Made by a program: the position numbers and the translations under genes. A stretch of 64,000 bases of DNA, from assembly GCA_007751255.1 (NCBI GenBank), contig CP036296.1, forward strand, positions 6,448,001 to 6,512,000, written 5' to 3'. Shown one piece after another: positions 42,170 to 50,721 of this stretch (within the stretch, counting starts at the first letter, position 1; each line of letters begins with the position of its first letter). This DNA comes from Engelhardtia mirabilis (lineage in GTDB: Bacteria > Planctomycetota > UBA1135 > GCA-002686595). Below the pieces are notes generated by a model that ran no database searches, was not told where the DNA came from, and saw nothing but the letters and a program-made list of their open reading frames with translations.

Positions 42170-43060
42170 TCAAGATCCGGTCTCGAGTTCGTCCACGACG
42201 GCGCTGAAGGTCCCCGGGTCACCCAGGGCGGCGTCGCCGTTCTCGATCAGGCGACGGTGGCGCGCTCGCTCGACCTCGCGCAGTCGGTCGACCTCTTCGG
42301 TCCGCGCGGCGTCGGAGCGCAGACGGGCCAGTTCGCCGAGGCGGTCGAGTTGCGCCAGGCGCATGCGATGCTTGGCCACGTCGTTGAACATCTCACGCAT
42401 CACTTCGTTGCGCTCGAGGCTCGCGAGGGTGCGCAGTCGTGGACTGCGGACCTGACGCGACGGATCCCTCAGCTCGGCCATGCTCGCGCGGTAGCGGGGC
42501 AGGGCACCAGCCGCTTCGAGGCGACGACGCAGGGGCTCGTCGGCCTGGTCGGCCCGCATGCGCGGGAGGACACCGGCCGCTTCGAGACGCTGCTGCAGCG
42601 CGCTCTCGCGACCGGACATCGAGAAGGCGCGGCGACGGGATTCGTCACCCGTGCGGGCCGCCTCGATCCGAGCTGCCTCGGTGCGAGCTGCCTCGGTTCG
42701 AACACTCTGGGTGCGCGCGGTTTGGATGCGCGCGGTCTCTTCCCTCGCCGCTCGGGTGCGAGCGGTCTGCGTACGGGCGGTCTGGGTGCGAGCGGTCTGC
42801 GTGCGAGCGGTCTGCGTGCGCGGCGACGAGACCGGCGCCGCTTGGGCGTTGGAGCCTCGACCGCGCTGCTGCGCGATCATCGAGCGACCGGGCTCCCCCA
42901 CCGACGTCGGAGAGACCACCGACGCGGCCCCGAAGGCCACGGCGCTACTGGCCACGGGTTGCGCCACGGCGGTGGGGGCGAAGACCATGCCGACCCCGAT
43001 CGCCATGGCCGGGATGAGGCGTTGTCGGATCGAACGGATCTGCATTGTGTGTCGCTTCAT
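42170..43060 (-). CDS. Exported pentad-repeat protein, cassette 1
   Basis: This 296-residue protein starts at ATG 43060 (GGGAG about 8 nt upstream). A signal peptide covers residues ~6-34 (LIPAMAIGVGMVFAPTAVAQ). Residues ~80-135 are 11 pentads of ARTQT type. A long Arg/Glu-rich alpha-helical region follows, with duplicated LQQRLEAAGVLPR / LRRRLEAAGALPR units, RYRASMAELRDPSRQ and KHRMRLAQLDRLGEL, ending DPGTFSAVVDELETGS. It is paralogous to the product of 43743-44495. A fibrous envelope or periplasmic role is plausible but inferred. Confidence 0.75.
   Translation of the reverse strand: MKRHTMQIRSIRQRLIPAMAIGVGMVFAPTAVAQPVASSAVAFGAASVVSPTSVGEPGRSMIAQQRGRGSNAQAAPVSSPRTQTARTQTARTQTARTQTARTRAAREETARIQTARTQSVRTEAARTEAARIEAARTGDESRRRAFSMSGRESALQQRLEAAGVLPRMRADQADEPLRRRLEAAGALPRYRASMAELRDPSRQVRSPRLRTLASLERNEVMREMFNDVAKHRMRLAQLDRLGELARLRSDAARTEEVDRLREVERARHRRLIENGDAALGDPGTFSAVVDELETGS
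42654..42818. repeat. Degenerate 15-bp tandem repeat, 11 units
   Basis: Eleven contiguous 15-bp units fit the consensus CGAGCGGTCTGCGTG; the two at 42789-42818 are identical and the rest increasingly diverged toward 42654. On the minus strand they encode ARTQT-type pentads. Confidence 0.85.
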
Positions 43061-43422
43061 TGGATGTCTCCCGTGTTGGTTGGAAGAAGACGTCCAGACC
43101 ATTAGCAGCAACCGTGCCATGGTGTCCGACCCCACACAGGGCCCACGAGAGCCCTCCCCCCCGCGGCCGAGCCCCCGGTCAAATGGAGAACTTGCCGCGT
43201 AACCTCCGATCGCGCCGGCCCCGCAGCGGAGCTGCCTACATGGCACACACGGTGAACGTCCCCCGTAGAGGACATGGGTGCCTGGCAGAACGTTGGGAGC
43301 GCGATGCGAGCACCCGCAGTGGCGACTCCAGGGGACAGCAGCGACTGTCGTCACCGCGCTGTGGCGCACGCGCTCCGCGCGCCGGGTGGCGGACTCCTTC
43401 AGGAAGCTGATGGAGAATGCGA
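43061..43422. other. Intergenic region between the two lipoprotein cassettes
   Basis: No gene is seen. It should hold the promoter of cassette 1 on the minus strand. No -10/-35 pair is convincing. Confidence 0.4.
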
Positions 43423-43446
43423 GCGGCGCCGCGGTCGCGGCGCCGC
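43423..43446 (-). terminator. Terminator hairpin of second lipoprotein cassette
   Basis: GCGGCGCCGC at 43423-43432 and 43437-43446 form a perfect 10-bp stem with a 4-nt loop, 22 bp after the lipoprotein stop. No T-tract. Confidence 0.5.
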
Positions 43447-43468
43447 CGCCACTCGAAGCCCGCCTCGG

Positions 43469-43726
43469 TCAGTTGCCGTCCATCGCCTGCAGGTCCTGCT
43501 CGATGGCCGCCTTCAGCTCCTCGAACGTGGCGTCGGCGTTCTGCGTGGTGATGGACTGCTCGGCGTCGGCGTTGGCCTCGGCGGCGCTGGGCAGGGGCGA
43601 GGGCTCGGCGGCGGAGGCAGATCTGCTCGCGGAGTCTCCCCCGGTGATGCAACCCGTCAGACCGGTAGCGAGGAATGCAGCGGCCAGGGGGGCGCGCGCG
43701 ATCGAGATCATTCGTCTTCGTTGCAT
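43469..43726 (-). CDS. Small lipoprotein, cassette 2
   Basis: This 85-residue protein starts at ATG 43726, 16 bp after its upstream partner. Its lipoprotein signal ARAPLAAAFLATGLTGCITG ends at the lipidated Cys near residue 26. The mature part is rich in Ala/Glu/Ser and ends ATFEELKAAIEQDLQAMDGN, clearly homologous to the cassette 1 lipoprotein. Function unknown. Confidence 0.78.
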   Translation of the reverse strand: MQRRRMISIARAPLAAAFLATGLTGCITGGDSASRSASAAEPSPLPSAAEANADAEQSITTQNADATFEELKAAIEQDLQAMDGN

Positions 43727-43742
43727 GGGCTCGGCTCCTCGC

Positions 43743-44495
43743 TCAGCGCCCGGCGGGGCGGGTCTCGAGTTCCTCGACCACGGCGTCGAAGGTCCCGGGA
43801 GCACCGAGCACCTCGTCGCCCCGCTGGGTCACCCGGCGCTGGCGCGCGACCTCGAGCTCGCGCAGGCGACGCACCTCCTCGACGCGCGTGGCGCTGCCCG
43901 ATTCGCGGGCCAGGCTCTCGAGGCGATCGAGCTGCGCGAGGCGCACCCGATGCTTGGCCTGCTCGGCGAACATCGTGCGCAGGAGCGTGCTGCGCTCCAT
44001 CTGGCCCAGGCTCGACAGGCGCGGGCTGCGCTGTTGGCGCGAGGGTTGGCGCAGCTCGGCCATGCTTGCGCGCACGCGCGGCAGGACGCCGGCAGCTTCG
44101 AGGCGCGCGCGCAGGGGGCGGTCGCCAGCGGTCGCGCCGCCGCGCTCGAGCACACCGGCGTTCTCGAGACGTTGCTGCACGGCGCGCTCGCGGGGTGAGG
44201 CTTGGTAGGCGCGGCGAGCCGAACCGGCGGCGCCGCGGGTTTGCGCGCCGGCGCTCGCCTGATCCTCGCGCGCATTCTGGGTCCGAGCCTGCTGCGTGCG
44301 AGCCTGCTGCGTGCGGGCTTGCTGGGTGCGAGCTTGTTGCGTGCGGGCCTGCTGTGTTCGCGCGCTGCCGGCGCGCGACTGCGACGACCCGCGGCTGCGC
44401 TGAGCCAAGACATCGGGCGCGCTGAACGCCGTCAGCACCAGGGCGAGGGCGGGAACGAACAGGCGGCGCAGGCGCGGTCGGGTCACAGGATGCAT
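43743..44495 (-). CDS. Exported pentad-repeat protein, cassette 2
   Basis: This 250-residue protein has a signal peptide (LRRLFVPALALVLTAFSAPD, cleavage near residue 31). Residues ~46-76 are six ARTQQ pentads. The Arg-rich helical part repeats VQQRLENAGVLERGG / LRARLEAAGVLPR and continues RVRASMAELRQPSRQQ and KHRVRLAQLDRLESL, ending APGTFDAVVEELETRPAGR. Domain order and many residues match the cassette 1 protein. Upstream of it is an apparent non-coding region that could hold the promoter of this cassette. Confidence 0.75.
   Translation of the reverse strand: MHPVTRPRLRRLFVPALALVLTAFSAPDVLAQRSRGSSQSRAGSARTQQARTQQARTQQARTQQARTQQARTQNAREDQASAGAQTRGAAGSARRAYQASPRERAVQQRLENAGVLERGGATAGDRPLRARLEAAGVLPRVRASMAELRQPSRQQRSPRLSSLGQMERSTLLRTMFAEQAKHRVRLAQLDRLESLARESGSATRVEEVRRLRELEVARQRRVTQRGDEVLGAPGTFDAVVEELETRPAGR
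44269..44358. repeat. 15-bp tandem repeat, six units
   Basis: Units such as CGAGCCTGCTGCGTG (identical at 44284-44298 and 44299-44313) repeat six times with few changes and encode ARTQQ on the minus strand. The unit is similar to the one in the paralogous gene, but the arrays differ in copy number and sequence. Confidence 0.9.
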
Positions 44496-44854
44496 CTCGA
44501 GTCGACTCCAGGGTTCGGGGTCCGTCGCGGGTCGTCGCGCGCGCGGGTGTCGCTGTGAGCTGTACCTGCGCGGGGCGCGGGGGGCATTATTGCGAGTCGT
44601 GGCCTCGCCGTGTCGAATCGCAGCAGATTGGACCGCCCGTCACCGCTCGGTGTCCTCCACTCAGTGCCCGCCGCCCAGTCCACGCGGACTCATCGGACTG
44701 CCCCTGTCCGCCCGCCATCGCAGGGCCGGCCGCGGCCTTCCACGGCCTCGCGCCCCGCTGCTCGGCGCCGAGGTCCTGGCCCCGTCGCTCCGACGAGAGC
44801 CGCTCTGCACCGTCCGCGCTTCGACGCGACACTGAGCAGCGCGGGGGCCGAGCG
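44496..44854. other. Intergenic region, no gene seen
   Basis: 359 bp between two minus-strand genes. Frames are broken or lack start codons and motifs. It likely contains the promoter of the second lipoprotein cassette. Confidence 0.4.
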
Positions 44855-46534
44855 CTATCGAGGCTCGATCGGAACCACGACTCGCTCCCCTGTGCTCGAT
44901 TCGACGGAGACATCCATCGCACCCTTCAACGTGAGCACGCGAGCGGACATAGCGCCGACGGGCAAGGCGCCCAGGGAGACGCTTTCTCCGCCGCGCGCCG
45001 TCACCTGGATGAGGTTCAGCACCTCGATGCGGCCCAGGTTCGACGTTGTCTGAATCGTCACGAGGTCGCCGAGCTGCTCGCTGAGCTCGAAGACCACCTC
45101 CGCCACGCGGACGGCGATGCCGCTGTCCGCGCGTCCGAGCGCCAGGGGAACGAAACCGTACGAACCGAATCGGCCGACCAGGACGTTGGGAGGCACGGGC
45201 CCTCGCCCGCCCAAGCGGACGCGACCGGCGTGGTCGACGGCGAGAACCCTGCCTGCCGGGTTGAACGAGACCCGCTCCGGATCGATCGACCAGATCGGCT
45301 GGACGACCAGTTCGGCGGGATCGATCCCCTCGACGTCGAGCACGAGCTCCCGCATCGGGCCACCCATCGGGGGGAGCAGATCGATCGTCAACGAGGCGTC
45401 CTCACCTTCCGACAGGGAGAGCCACCAGGGATGCTCGCCCCAATAGCTCCGAGCCGACAGCGACCCCGCCTCGTCCACGTGGCCGAGGAAGTACTGCCCC
45501 GCGGGCACGAGGGGGAACACGAGGTCGTCACCCGAGACCTGCAGCGGGCAGGGCCCCGAGGTCTCACCGACCAGCACCAGCTCGGTCGCGAGTCTCCGTC
45601 CAGCGCGAACGGTGACCCGCGCCGTCCGATCCAGGTGCGCCGTGACCTCGCCCGGGGCCCGCTCGACGTCGTCCGGTCGCACCAGGGCGAGCGCCGCGCT
45701 AGCGACACCGAGTCCGCGAGCGCTGGGCGTGCCGGCCCACAGCTCGAAGGGCATCTGCTCGAGCGGCACCGCCGCGTCGCCGTGGGAATCGAGCCTGACC
45801 CGCCCGAGGATCTCCGCGCCCCCGGGCGTGCGGAGCTCGAGTTCGAGGCCCGCGAGCGGGTCTCCCTTCCGGACGAAGGTCACTTGCTCGACCGGCAGGC
45901 GCGCGAGCGCCACCGTCACGTCATTGCCCTGGCGGAGCTGCTCGGCGAGGTCGTCGTCCACGGCTCGCGCGAAACCGGGGGCCTCCACGGTCAGGCGAAG
46001 GTCGGTCTCGCCGACGAGGACGGGCCCGAAGTCGTCCGCGGCGATCCGACCGCGGCGGCTCTCGATCCATTCGAAGTCGAACCACTGATCGGGCACCTTG
46101 CCGCCGAAGCGCTCCAACGAGCCGATCCGTGCCCGGAAGTGGTCGAGCTCTCGGGCGTCTTCGCCGTCGACGCAACGGATCGTGGGCGAGTGGACCCGGG
46201 ACAGCCCGAGCACGGTGGGCCGCTCGACCCGCAGCTCGACCGACGCGGTCTTCTGGGCTCGCTTCAACTCGACTTCGGCTCCCGCTTCCGCGCTGAACCT
46301 CCAACCGGGCGACTGGACCAGGGCGACTTCCGCCGGGCCGGGCGGGAGCACGAATCGCCCGCTCTTCGACTTCGATCCTTCGAGCACCAGACGCAGCGGC
46401 ACGTGCAGATGCTGCGTCCGCAGGTCGAGCTGAATCGGGAGCTCACTCGTCCCGTCCTCAACGCCGAACGCCTCGAAGCTGAGGCTGGCCGCCGGAGCGA
46501 GCTCTAGCTCTGCGTCGCCGCCTGGCCCGATCAA
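44855..46534 (-). pseudogene. C-terminal part of an interrupted carboxypeptidase-regulatory-like protein
   Basis: The frame is open from 46666 down to 44855. The first start codon in it is TTG 46534, giving 559 residues that begin in the middle of a domain. Upstream of that codon it reads VLTRWPNCREVVSAVSDADG and AFRIPWTGEAFA, continuing the same domain as the gene ending at 46667. The rest is several beta-sandwich units (LRTPGGAEILGRVRLDSHGD, VTVRAGRRLATELVLVGE), without catalytic motifs. It is best read as the second part of one ~790-residue membrane-anchored protein split by TGA. Confidence 0.65.
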
Positions 46535-46666
46535 GACCCACCCGCTGGATCGATCCGGCGCGGTCGCCCTCGCGAAGGCCTCCCCCGTCCACGGAATCCG
46601 GAAGGCCCCGTCCGCGTCCGAGACCGCACTGACGACTTCGCGACAGTTCGGCCAACGGGTCAGGAC

Positions 46667-47224
46667 TCACACGTCCGCGCCCGCGACCGGACGTCCGGCG
46701 TCGTCGACGGCTCGCCCACTTCGGTGCTCCTCGGGCGCGAGGAGGATCGTCCCCAGATCGATCCGAGCTTCGCCCCCCGCCACCTCGCCATCGAACGCCG
46801 CGTAGCCGGGTGCGCTCACGGTGACTCGACCGCCCGCGTCGACGACAGTCAGTTCGAAATCTCCCGTGCCACGATCCGCGAGCACCGCACGGCGGCCACC
46901 AGGCCCCGTGACCTCGATCAAGGCCGTCAGGCCATCCCCGGTGATCGAGTCCACGACGCGGCCGCGCAGCTCGACGACGGTACCGGAGACCGATGGCTCT
47001 CCGCCGGCTCGACCGCGAGCTTCCGGTGCAGCGATGGGCTCGAGCGTCCGCGTCTCCGCCTGCCCTGGCGAGCGCTCCACGTCCTGCTCGAGCCCCGCTT
47101 CCCCCGTGGTGTCACCGTCGCCGTAGCCCAGGAAATCCGTCGCCTGCGCGCGCATCCAGATCCCGAGCGCCGCGAACAGCAGCGAGCCGGCGAGGATCGA
47201 CAGCAGGATGTGCGAAGACTTCAT
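46667..47224 (-). CDS. N-terminal part of an interrupted membrane-anchored protein
   Basis: This 185-residue product starts at ATG 47224 with a membrane anchor (HILLSILAGSLLFAALGIW). After a linker it has a carboxypeptidase-regulatory-like domain (VELRGRVVDSITGDGLTALI, DRGTGDFELTVVDAGGRVTV) and a second one beginning SGRAVDDAGRPVAGADV, where it meets TGA (46667-46669). The frame continues without shift in the next entry; the usual residue after GADV in such domains suggests a Trp codon TGG changed to TGA. A truncated product could still be made. Confidence 0.65.
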   Translation of the reverse strand: MKSSHILLSILAGSLLFAALGIWMRAQATDFLGYGDGDTTGEAGLEQDVERSPGQAETRTLEPIAAPEARGRAGGEPSVSGTVVELRGRVVDSITGDGLTALIEVTGPGGRRAVLADRGTGDFELTVVDAGGRVTVSAPGYAAFDGEVAGGEARIDLGTILLAPEEHRSGRAVDDAGRPVAGADV

Positions 47225-47321
47225 GGCGCTTGGGTCGAGTTGGTCAGTGGGGACGCCGCTGGCGACTGCCGCTGGTCGGGATCGATGACGCGGCCCCGGC
47301 CGGGGCCCCCAAGCATGCCAT

Positions 47322-48458
47322 CTAGACCCACCCACCCGCGAACGGCCGACGCAGGATCTTGCGAGCCATGCCCGTCAGGCCGAGCCCGGCCAGTTGCTCG
47401 CGGTGGATCCAGGCCAGGTCGCCGCCGACGGGGAGGGCGCCGCCGGGGGTCCACAGCTCGCCGCGGCGCACGCGGGCCTTGATGCGGTGGACGGTGATGC
47501 CGTGGCTGAGCTTGCCGAGCTCCTCGTGGGGCTGCAGGCCCGCGTGGGCGTACTCGGTCGGCCACAGACGCCCCGCGTCCGAGGCCAGCTCGCGCGTGGG
47601 CAGCTCCCACAGGCCGGCCATGCGGCCCTCGTCGGGGCGGCGTTGCAGGAGCACGCGGTCGTCGTCGCGCACCAGGAGCACTTCCAGCTCCACCTCGACG
47701 CTCGGCGGCCGGACCTTGGGGCGCGGCAGCTCGCGCTCGAGCCCTTGCAGGCGCGCCTGGCAGAAGGACGACACGGGGCACAACAGACAGCGCGGCTCGC
47801 GGGGCGAGCACAGCACAGCACCCAGCTCCATCAACCCCTGGTTCCAGGAACCCGGCCCCCAGGGGCCGATGCCGTCGATCGGCACCAACATCCCGGCCAG
47901 GTCCCACAGGGCCTTCTCCATCAGGCGCGAACCGAGCGGCGCGTCGAGGGCGAACAGGCGCGCGAAGACCCGCGCCACGTTGCCGTCGACCAGCGGCTCC
48001 GGAAGGTCGAAGGCGATCGAGAGCACCGCGCCGGCGGTGTAGCGGCCGATGCCCGGCAGGGCCAGGACCTCGTGGCGGTGCGTCGGGAAGCGACCGCCGT
48101 ACTCGCGCAGGATGACCTGGGCCGCGGCCTTCAGGCTGCGCGCGCGGCGGTAGTAGCCCAGGCCCGACCAGGCCGCCAGCAGCTCGTCGTCGTCCGCCGC
48201 GGCCAGGTCGGCGACGGTCGGGAAGCGCTCCAGGAACGCCGTCCAGTAGGACTCGACCGTGGCCACCTGGGTCTGCTGCAACATCGCCTCGCTGATCCAG
48301 ATCGCATAGGGATCGTGGGTCCGGCGCCAGGGCAGGTCGCGGGCCTCGGCGTCGTACCAGGTGAGCAGCGCCAGGCGCAGGGCCTCCACCCGCTCGGTGG
48401 CCAAGAGGTCCGGGGTCGCCTGCTCTCGGATCGGGGATTGGGCCGGTTCGGCGGTCAT
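47322..48458 (-). CDS. mutY: A/G-specific adenine DNA glycosylase MutY
   Basis: This 378-residue protein starts at ATG 48458. Base-excision repair enzyme removing adenine opposite 8-oxoguanine. Visible features: the catalytic Glu57 in ISEAMLQQTQV, helix-hairpin-helix LPGIGRYTAGAVLS, catalytic Asp158 in LVDGNVARV, the [4Fe-4S] cluster ligands Cys217, Cys224, Cys227 and Cys233 (C-x6-C-x2-C-x5-C), and a C-terminal NUDIX-like 8-oxoG recognition domain (VLLVRDDDRVLLQRRPDEG, MAGLWELPTREL). Size is typical. Divergent from the DUF1579 gene. Confidence 0.95.
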   Translation of the reverse strand: MTAEPAQSPIREQATPDLLATERVEALRLALLTWYDAEARDLPWRRTHDPYAIWISEAMLQQTQVATVESYWTAFLERFPTVADLAAADDDELLAAWSGLGYYRRARSLKAAAQVILREYGGRFPTHRHEVLALPGIGRYTAGAVLSIAFDLPEPLVDGNVARVFARLFALDAPLGSRLMEKALWDLAGMLVPIDGIGPWGPGSWNQGLMELGAVLCSPREPRCLLCPVSSFCQARLQGLERELPRPKVRPPSVEVELEVLLVRDDDRVLLQRRPDEGRMAGLWELPTRELASDAGRLWPTEYAHAGLQPHEELGKLSHGITVHRIKARVRRGELWTPGGALPVGGDLAWIHREQLAGLGLTGMARKILRRPFAGGWV

Positions 48459-48676
48459 GGGGAGGGTGGGGCAGGCCCCCGACGCAAGGGTCCTGTGAGG
48501 ACCGCACGGATCGGCCGGGGCGCGGTAGGGTAACGCCCCCGAGCGCCGACCCGAGCCGTCCGTGCGCCCCCCGCGTCTACCGGCCCCGCGGGGGGCCGCG
48601 GTCCGTGAAAGTGCCCCCCGCACCGGCCCATCGGCCCGGCTCAACCAAGCCATTTCAGATCACGGAGTTATCCAAA

Positions 48677-49297
48677 GTGCACACCACCGCTACCGCCGCC
48701 TCCATCGCCGCCGCCCTCGCGCTCGGCTTCGCCGCCGGCAACTACGAGCCGACCCCGTCCAAAGCTCCCACGGGCCAGGAGCCGTCGATGGACGAGATGA
48801 TGGCCGCCTGGGAAGAAGCCGGAACCCCCGGCGACCACCACCGCCTGCTCGACCCCTTCGTCGGCACCTACACGGCCAAGGCCAAGTTCTGGATGGCGCC
48901 GGGCCAGCCGCCGACCGAGTCCGCCGGGAAGATGGTCACCGAGTGGATCCTCGACGGGCACCAGCTCAAGCAGACCTACCACGGCGACATGATGGGCGAG
49001 GAGTTCGAGGGCCTCAGCCTGTGGGGCTACGACAACGCGGCCAAGACCTACCGCGGCGTCTGGGTCGACTCGATGTCGACCGGCATGTCGATCTCCGCCG
49101 GCTACGTGAGCGACGACGGCAAGGTCTTCACGATGTTCGCCTCCGACACCGATCCGATGACCGGTGAGGAGATGCAGAGCGAGGACCGCATCGAGGTGAT
49201 CGACAACAACACCCAGAAGTTCACGCGCTGGGGAATCATGGGCGACGAGCGCATGAAGATGATGGAGATCGTCTACACCCGCACCCAGGCCAAGTGA
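48677..49297 (+). CDS. Exported DUF1579-family protein
   Basis: GTG 48677 is preferred: a GGAG lies 9 nt upstream and it opens directly into a signal peptide (TTATAASIAAALALGFAAG); an ATG at 48605 would add 24 unlikely residues. The 206-residue product has the DUF1579 pattern: HHRLLDPFVGTYTAKAKFWM, EWILDGHQLKQTYHGDMMG, EEFEGLSLWGYDNAAKTYRG, VWVDSMSTGMS. It probably forms a lipocalin-like beta barrel of unknown ligand. Monocistronic, followed by a terminator hairpin. Confidence 0.85.
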   Translation: MHTTATAASIAAALALGFAAGNYEPTPSKAPTGQEPSMDEMMAAWEEAGTPGDHHRLLDPFVGTYTAKAKFWMAPGQPPTESAGKMVTEWILDGHQLKQTYHGDMMGEEFEGLSLWGYDNAAKTYRGVWVDSMSTGMSISAGYVSDDGKVFTMFASDTDPMTGEEMQSEDRIEVIDNNTQKFTRWGIMGDERMKMMEIVYTRTQAK

Positions 49298-49331
49298 GCC
49301 GGGTCGCGCGCGAGCGCGATTCGGATCAGCA

Positions 49332-49370
49332 CACGGGCCCCGTGGGACGTTCAGTCCCGCGGGGCCCGTG
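49332..49370 (+). terminator. Strong hairpin after the DUF1579 gene
   Basis: A 17-bp stem with one mismatch (CACGGGCCCCGTGGGAC at 49332-49348 against GTCCCGCGGGGCCCGTG at 49354-49370) closes a 5-nt loop, 34 bp after the stop. No T-tract. Confidence 0.7.
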
Positions 49371-49527
49371 GTCATTGCAGACGCACTACGGTTGAATGCG
49401 CGCAGCCGTTGAACCTGCGCCGTCATCGATGCACCGCGGCGTCGCGGGCCCGTGCTGTGCGATCCGCAGCGACGGCGCCACAGGCGCATGGCGACCGGCG
49501 AGCATCGCCGAGCTTCGAGACCCGCCC

Positions 49528-50589
49528 CTACTGCGCGTCCTCGACCGCGCCCGCCAACTCTTCAACGTCCCAACTCAACTCGCCCGCGAGGCTGCCGCCT
49601 GCGTGTCGGTCGAGGCCGTCGAGGACCAGCATCAGGAGCGCCGCGGTGCCGACCACCGTGGGGTGCAGTCCGTCGCCCTGGAGGAACTCCTCCACGTCCT
49701 CGCCCTCGAAGGTCTGGCCGCGCAGGGTCAGGTCGCGGCCCGCGCGCAGGTCGGCGAGGAACTCGGCCATGGGCACGATCACCACGTGCTCACGCTCCGC
49801 CGCCCACTGGGCCAGGCGGCCGTTGGCCCAGGCCACGGTCTCGTCCTTGGCGCGCAAACTCGGAGCGACCATCCACTCCGCGACCTCCGGCCCCATGGTC
49901 GGAACGGTGCCCAGGACGAGATCGCCGAACTCACCGTCGAGGGAGTTCAAGAGCCACTCGAAGGCGTCGCGCCGATCGCGGTCGCCGCGGTAGGGGCCGT
50001 GCACGAACCAGAAGGGCAGGTCCACCGCGAGGGTCGCTGTCGGACCGAAGGCGGCCGCGGCCGCGATGGCCTCGCCACCCCGATCGAGGGGTGAGCTGAA
50101 CAGCATCAGGTCGGAGGCGTCCAGGAGCGCGGCGGGCGGGGTGACCAGGGCCAGCTCGAGGAAGTCCGCCATGCTCGCGGCGCGGCCGAGCTCGGCGTTC
50201 AGGTTGAAGCCTCCGGTGGCGCTGGCGCCGAGCAGGGCGATGCGCTCGAGAGTCGCTGGAGCGACCGGCGCGGCGCCGCTGCCAGCCCCGCTCTCGACGA
50301 CGGGCGCGTCCGCGATGGCAGGCACTGTCGCGGCAGGCACGTTCGCGGCGGGCACGCTCGCGGCAGGCACGTTCGCGGCGGGCACGCTCGCGGCCGGAGC
50401 AGCATCGGTGTTCGCCGTCTCGCCCGGGCCCGTCGCGGCCGGACTGGCCACCTCGATCGGACCCGGGACCCGGGTCGGCCCCGCGTCACCCTTCTGGGTC
50501 GCCGACGGCGCCGCGCAGGCCCCCGACACGAGGGCCAAGAACAGCGCGAGGGCCAGCGGCCGCCGACCAGAGTCCTGTCGTCGATTCAT
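49528..50589 (-). CDS. SGNH/GDSL hydrolase-like lipoprotein
   Basis: This 353-residue protein starts at ATG 50589. A lipoprotein signal (LALALFLALVSGACAAP) is followed by a Pro/Ala linker with five AASVP/AANVP pentads encoded by a 15-bp repeat. The folded part starts IALLGASATGGFN, matching the SGNH block I nucleophile motif (GxSxT/GDS-like), and ends with DGLHPTVVGTAAL, matching block V (DxxHP). The middle contains VPMAEFLADLRAG. This suggests an esterase or O-acetyl hydrolase acting in the periplasm or at the surface, with substrate unknown. Confidence 0.75.
   Translation of the reverse strand: MNRRQDSGRRPLALALFLALVSGACAAPSATQKGDAGPTRVPGPIEVASPAATGPGETANTDAAPAASVPAANVPAASVPAANVPAATVPAIADAPVVESGAGSGAAPVAPATLERIALLGASATGGFNLNAELGRAASMADFLELALVTPPAALLDASDLMLFSSPLDRGGEAIAAAAAFGPTATLAVDLPFWFVHGPYRGDRDRRDAFEWLLNSLDGEFGDLVLGTVPTMGPEVAEWMVAPSLRAKDETVAWANGRLAQWAAEREHVVIVPMAEFLADLRAGRDLTLRGQTFEGEDVEEFLQGDGLHPTVVGTAALLMLVLDGLDRHAGGSLAGELSWDVEELAGAVEDAQ
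50321..50395. repeat. 15-bp tandem repeat, five units
   Basis: Units alternate GGCACGTTCGCGGCG and GGCACGCTCGCGGCA, giving a 30-bp higher-order period; the first unit (GGCACTGTCGCGGCA) differs slightly. They encode the AANVP/AASVP linker of the SGNH-like lipoprotein on the minus strand. Confidence 0.9.
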
Positions 50590-50721
50590 GGTCCGGATCC
50601 TCGTCCTCGCTGATCGCACGCCGACCGAGCCGAGACCGGGCAGCTCGGCCGGGCTAGTCGGGGGACGCGCGAGGGCCCCACGCTAACCTGCGGGGCCGCG
50701 ACCGCGTAAGCCAGCTCCCCG

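Noticed and set aside
42170-44495. ARTQ pentads considered as pentapeptide-repeat (A[D/N]LXX) proteins
   Set aside because: The pentads lack the central Leu/Phe of the quadrilateral beta-helix family and sit in a linker, so only the period is shared.
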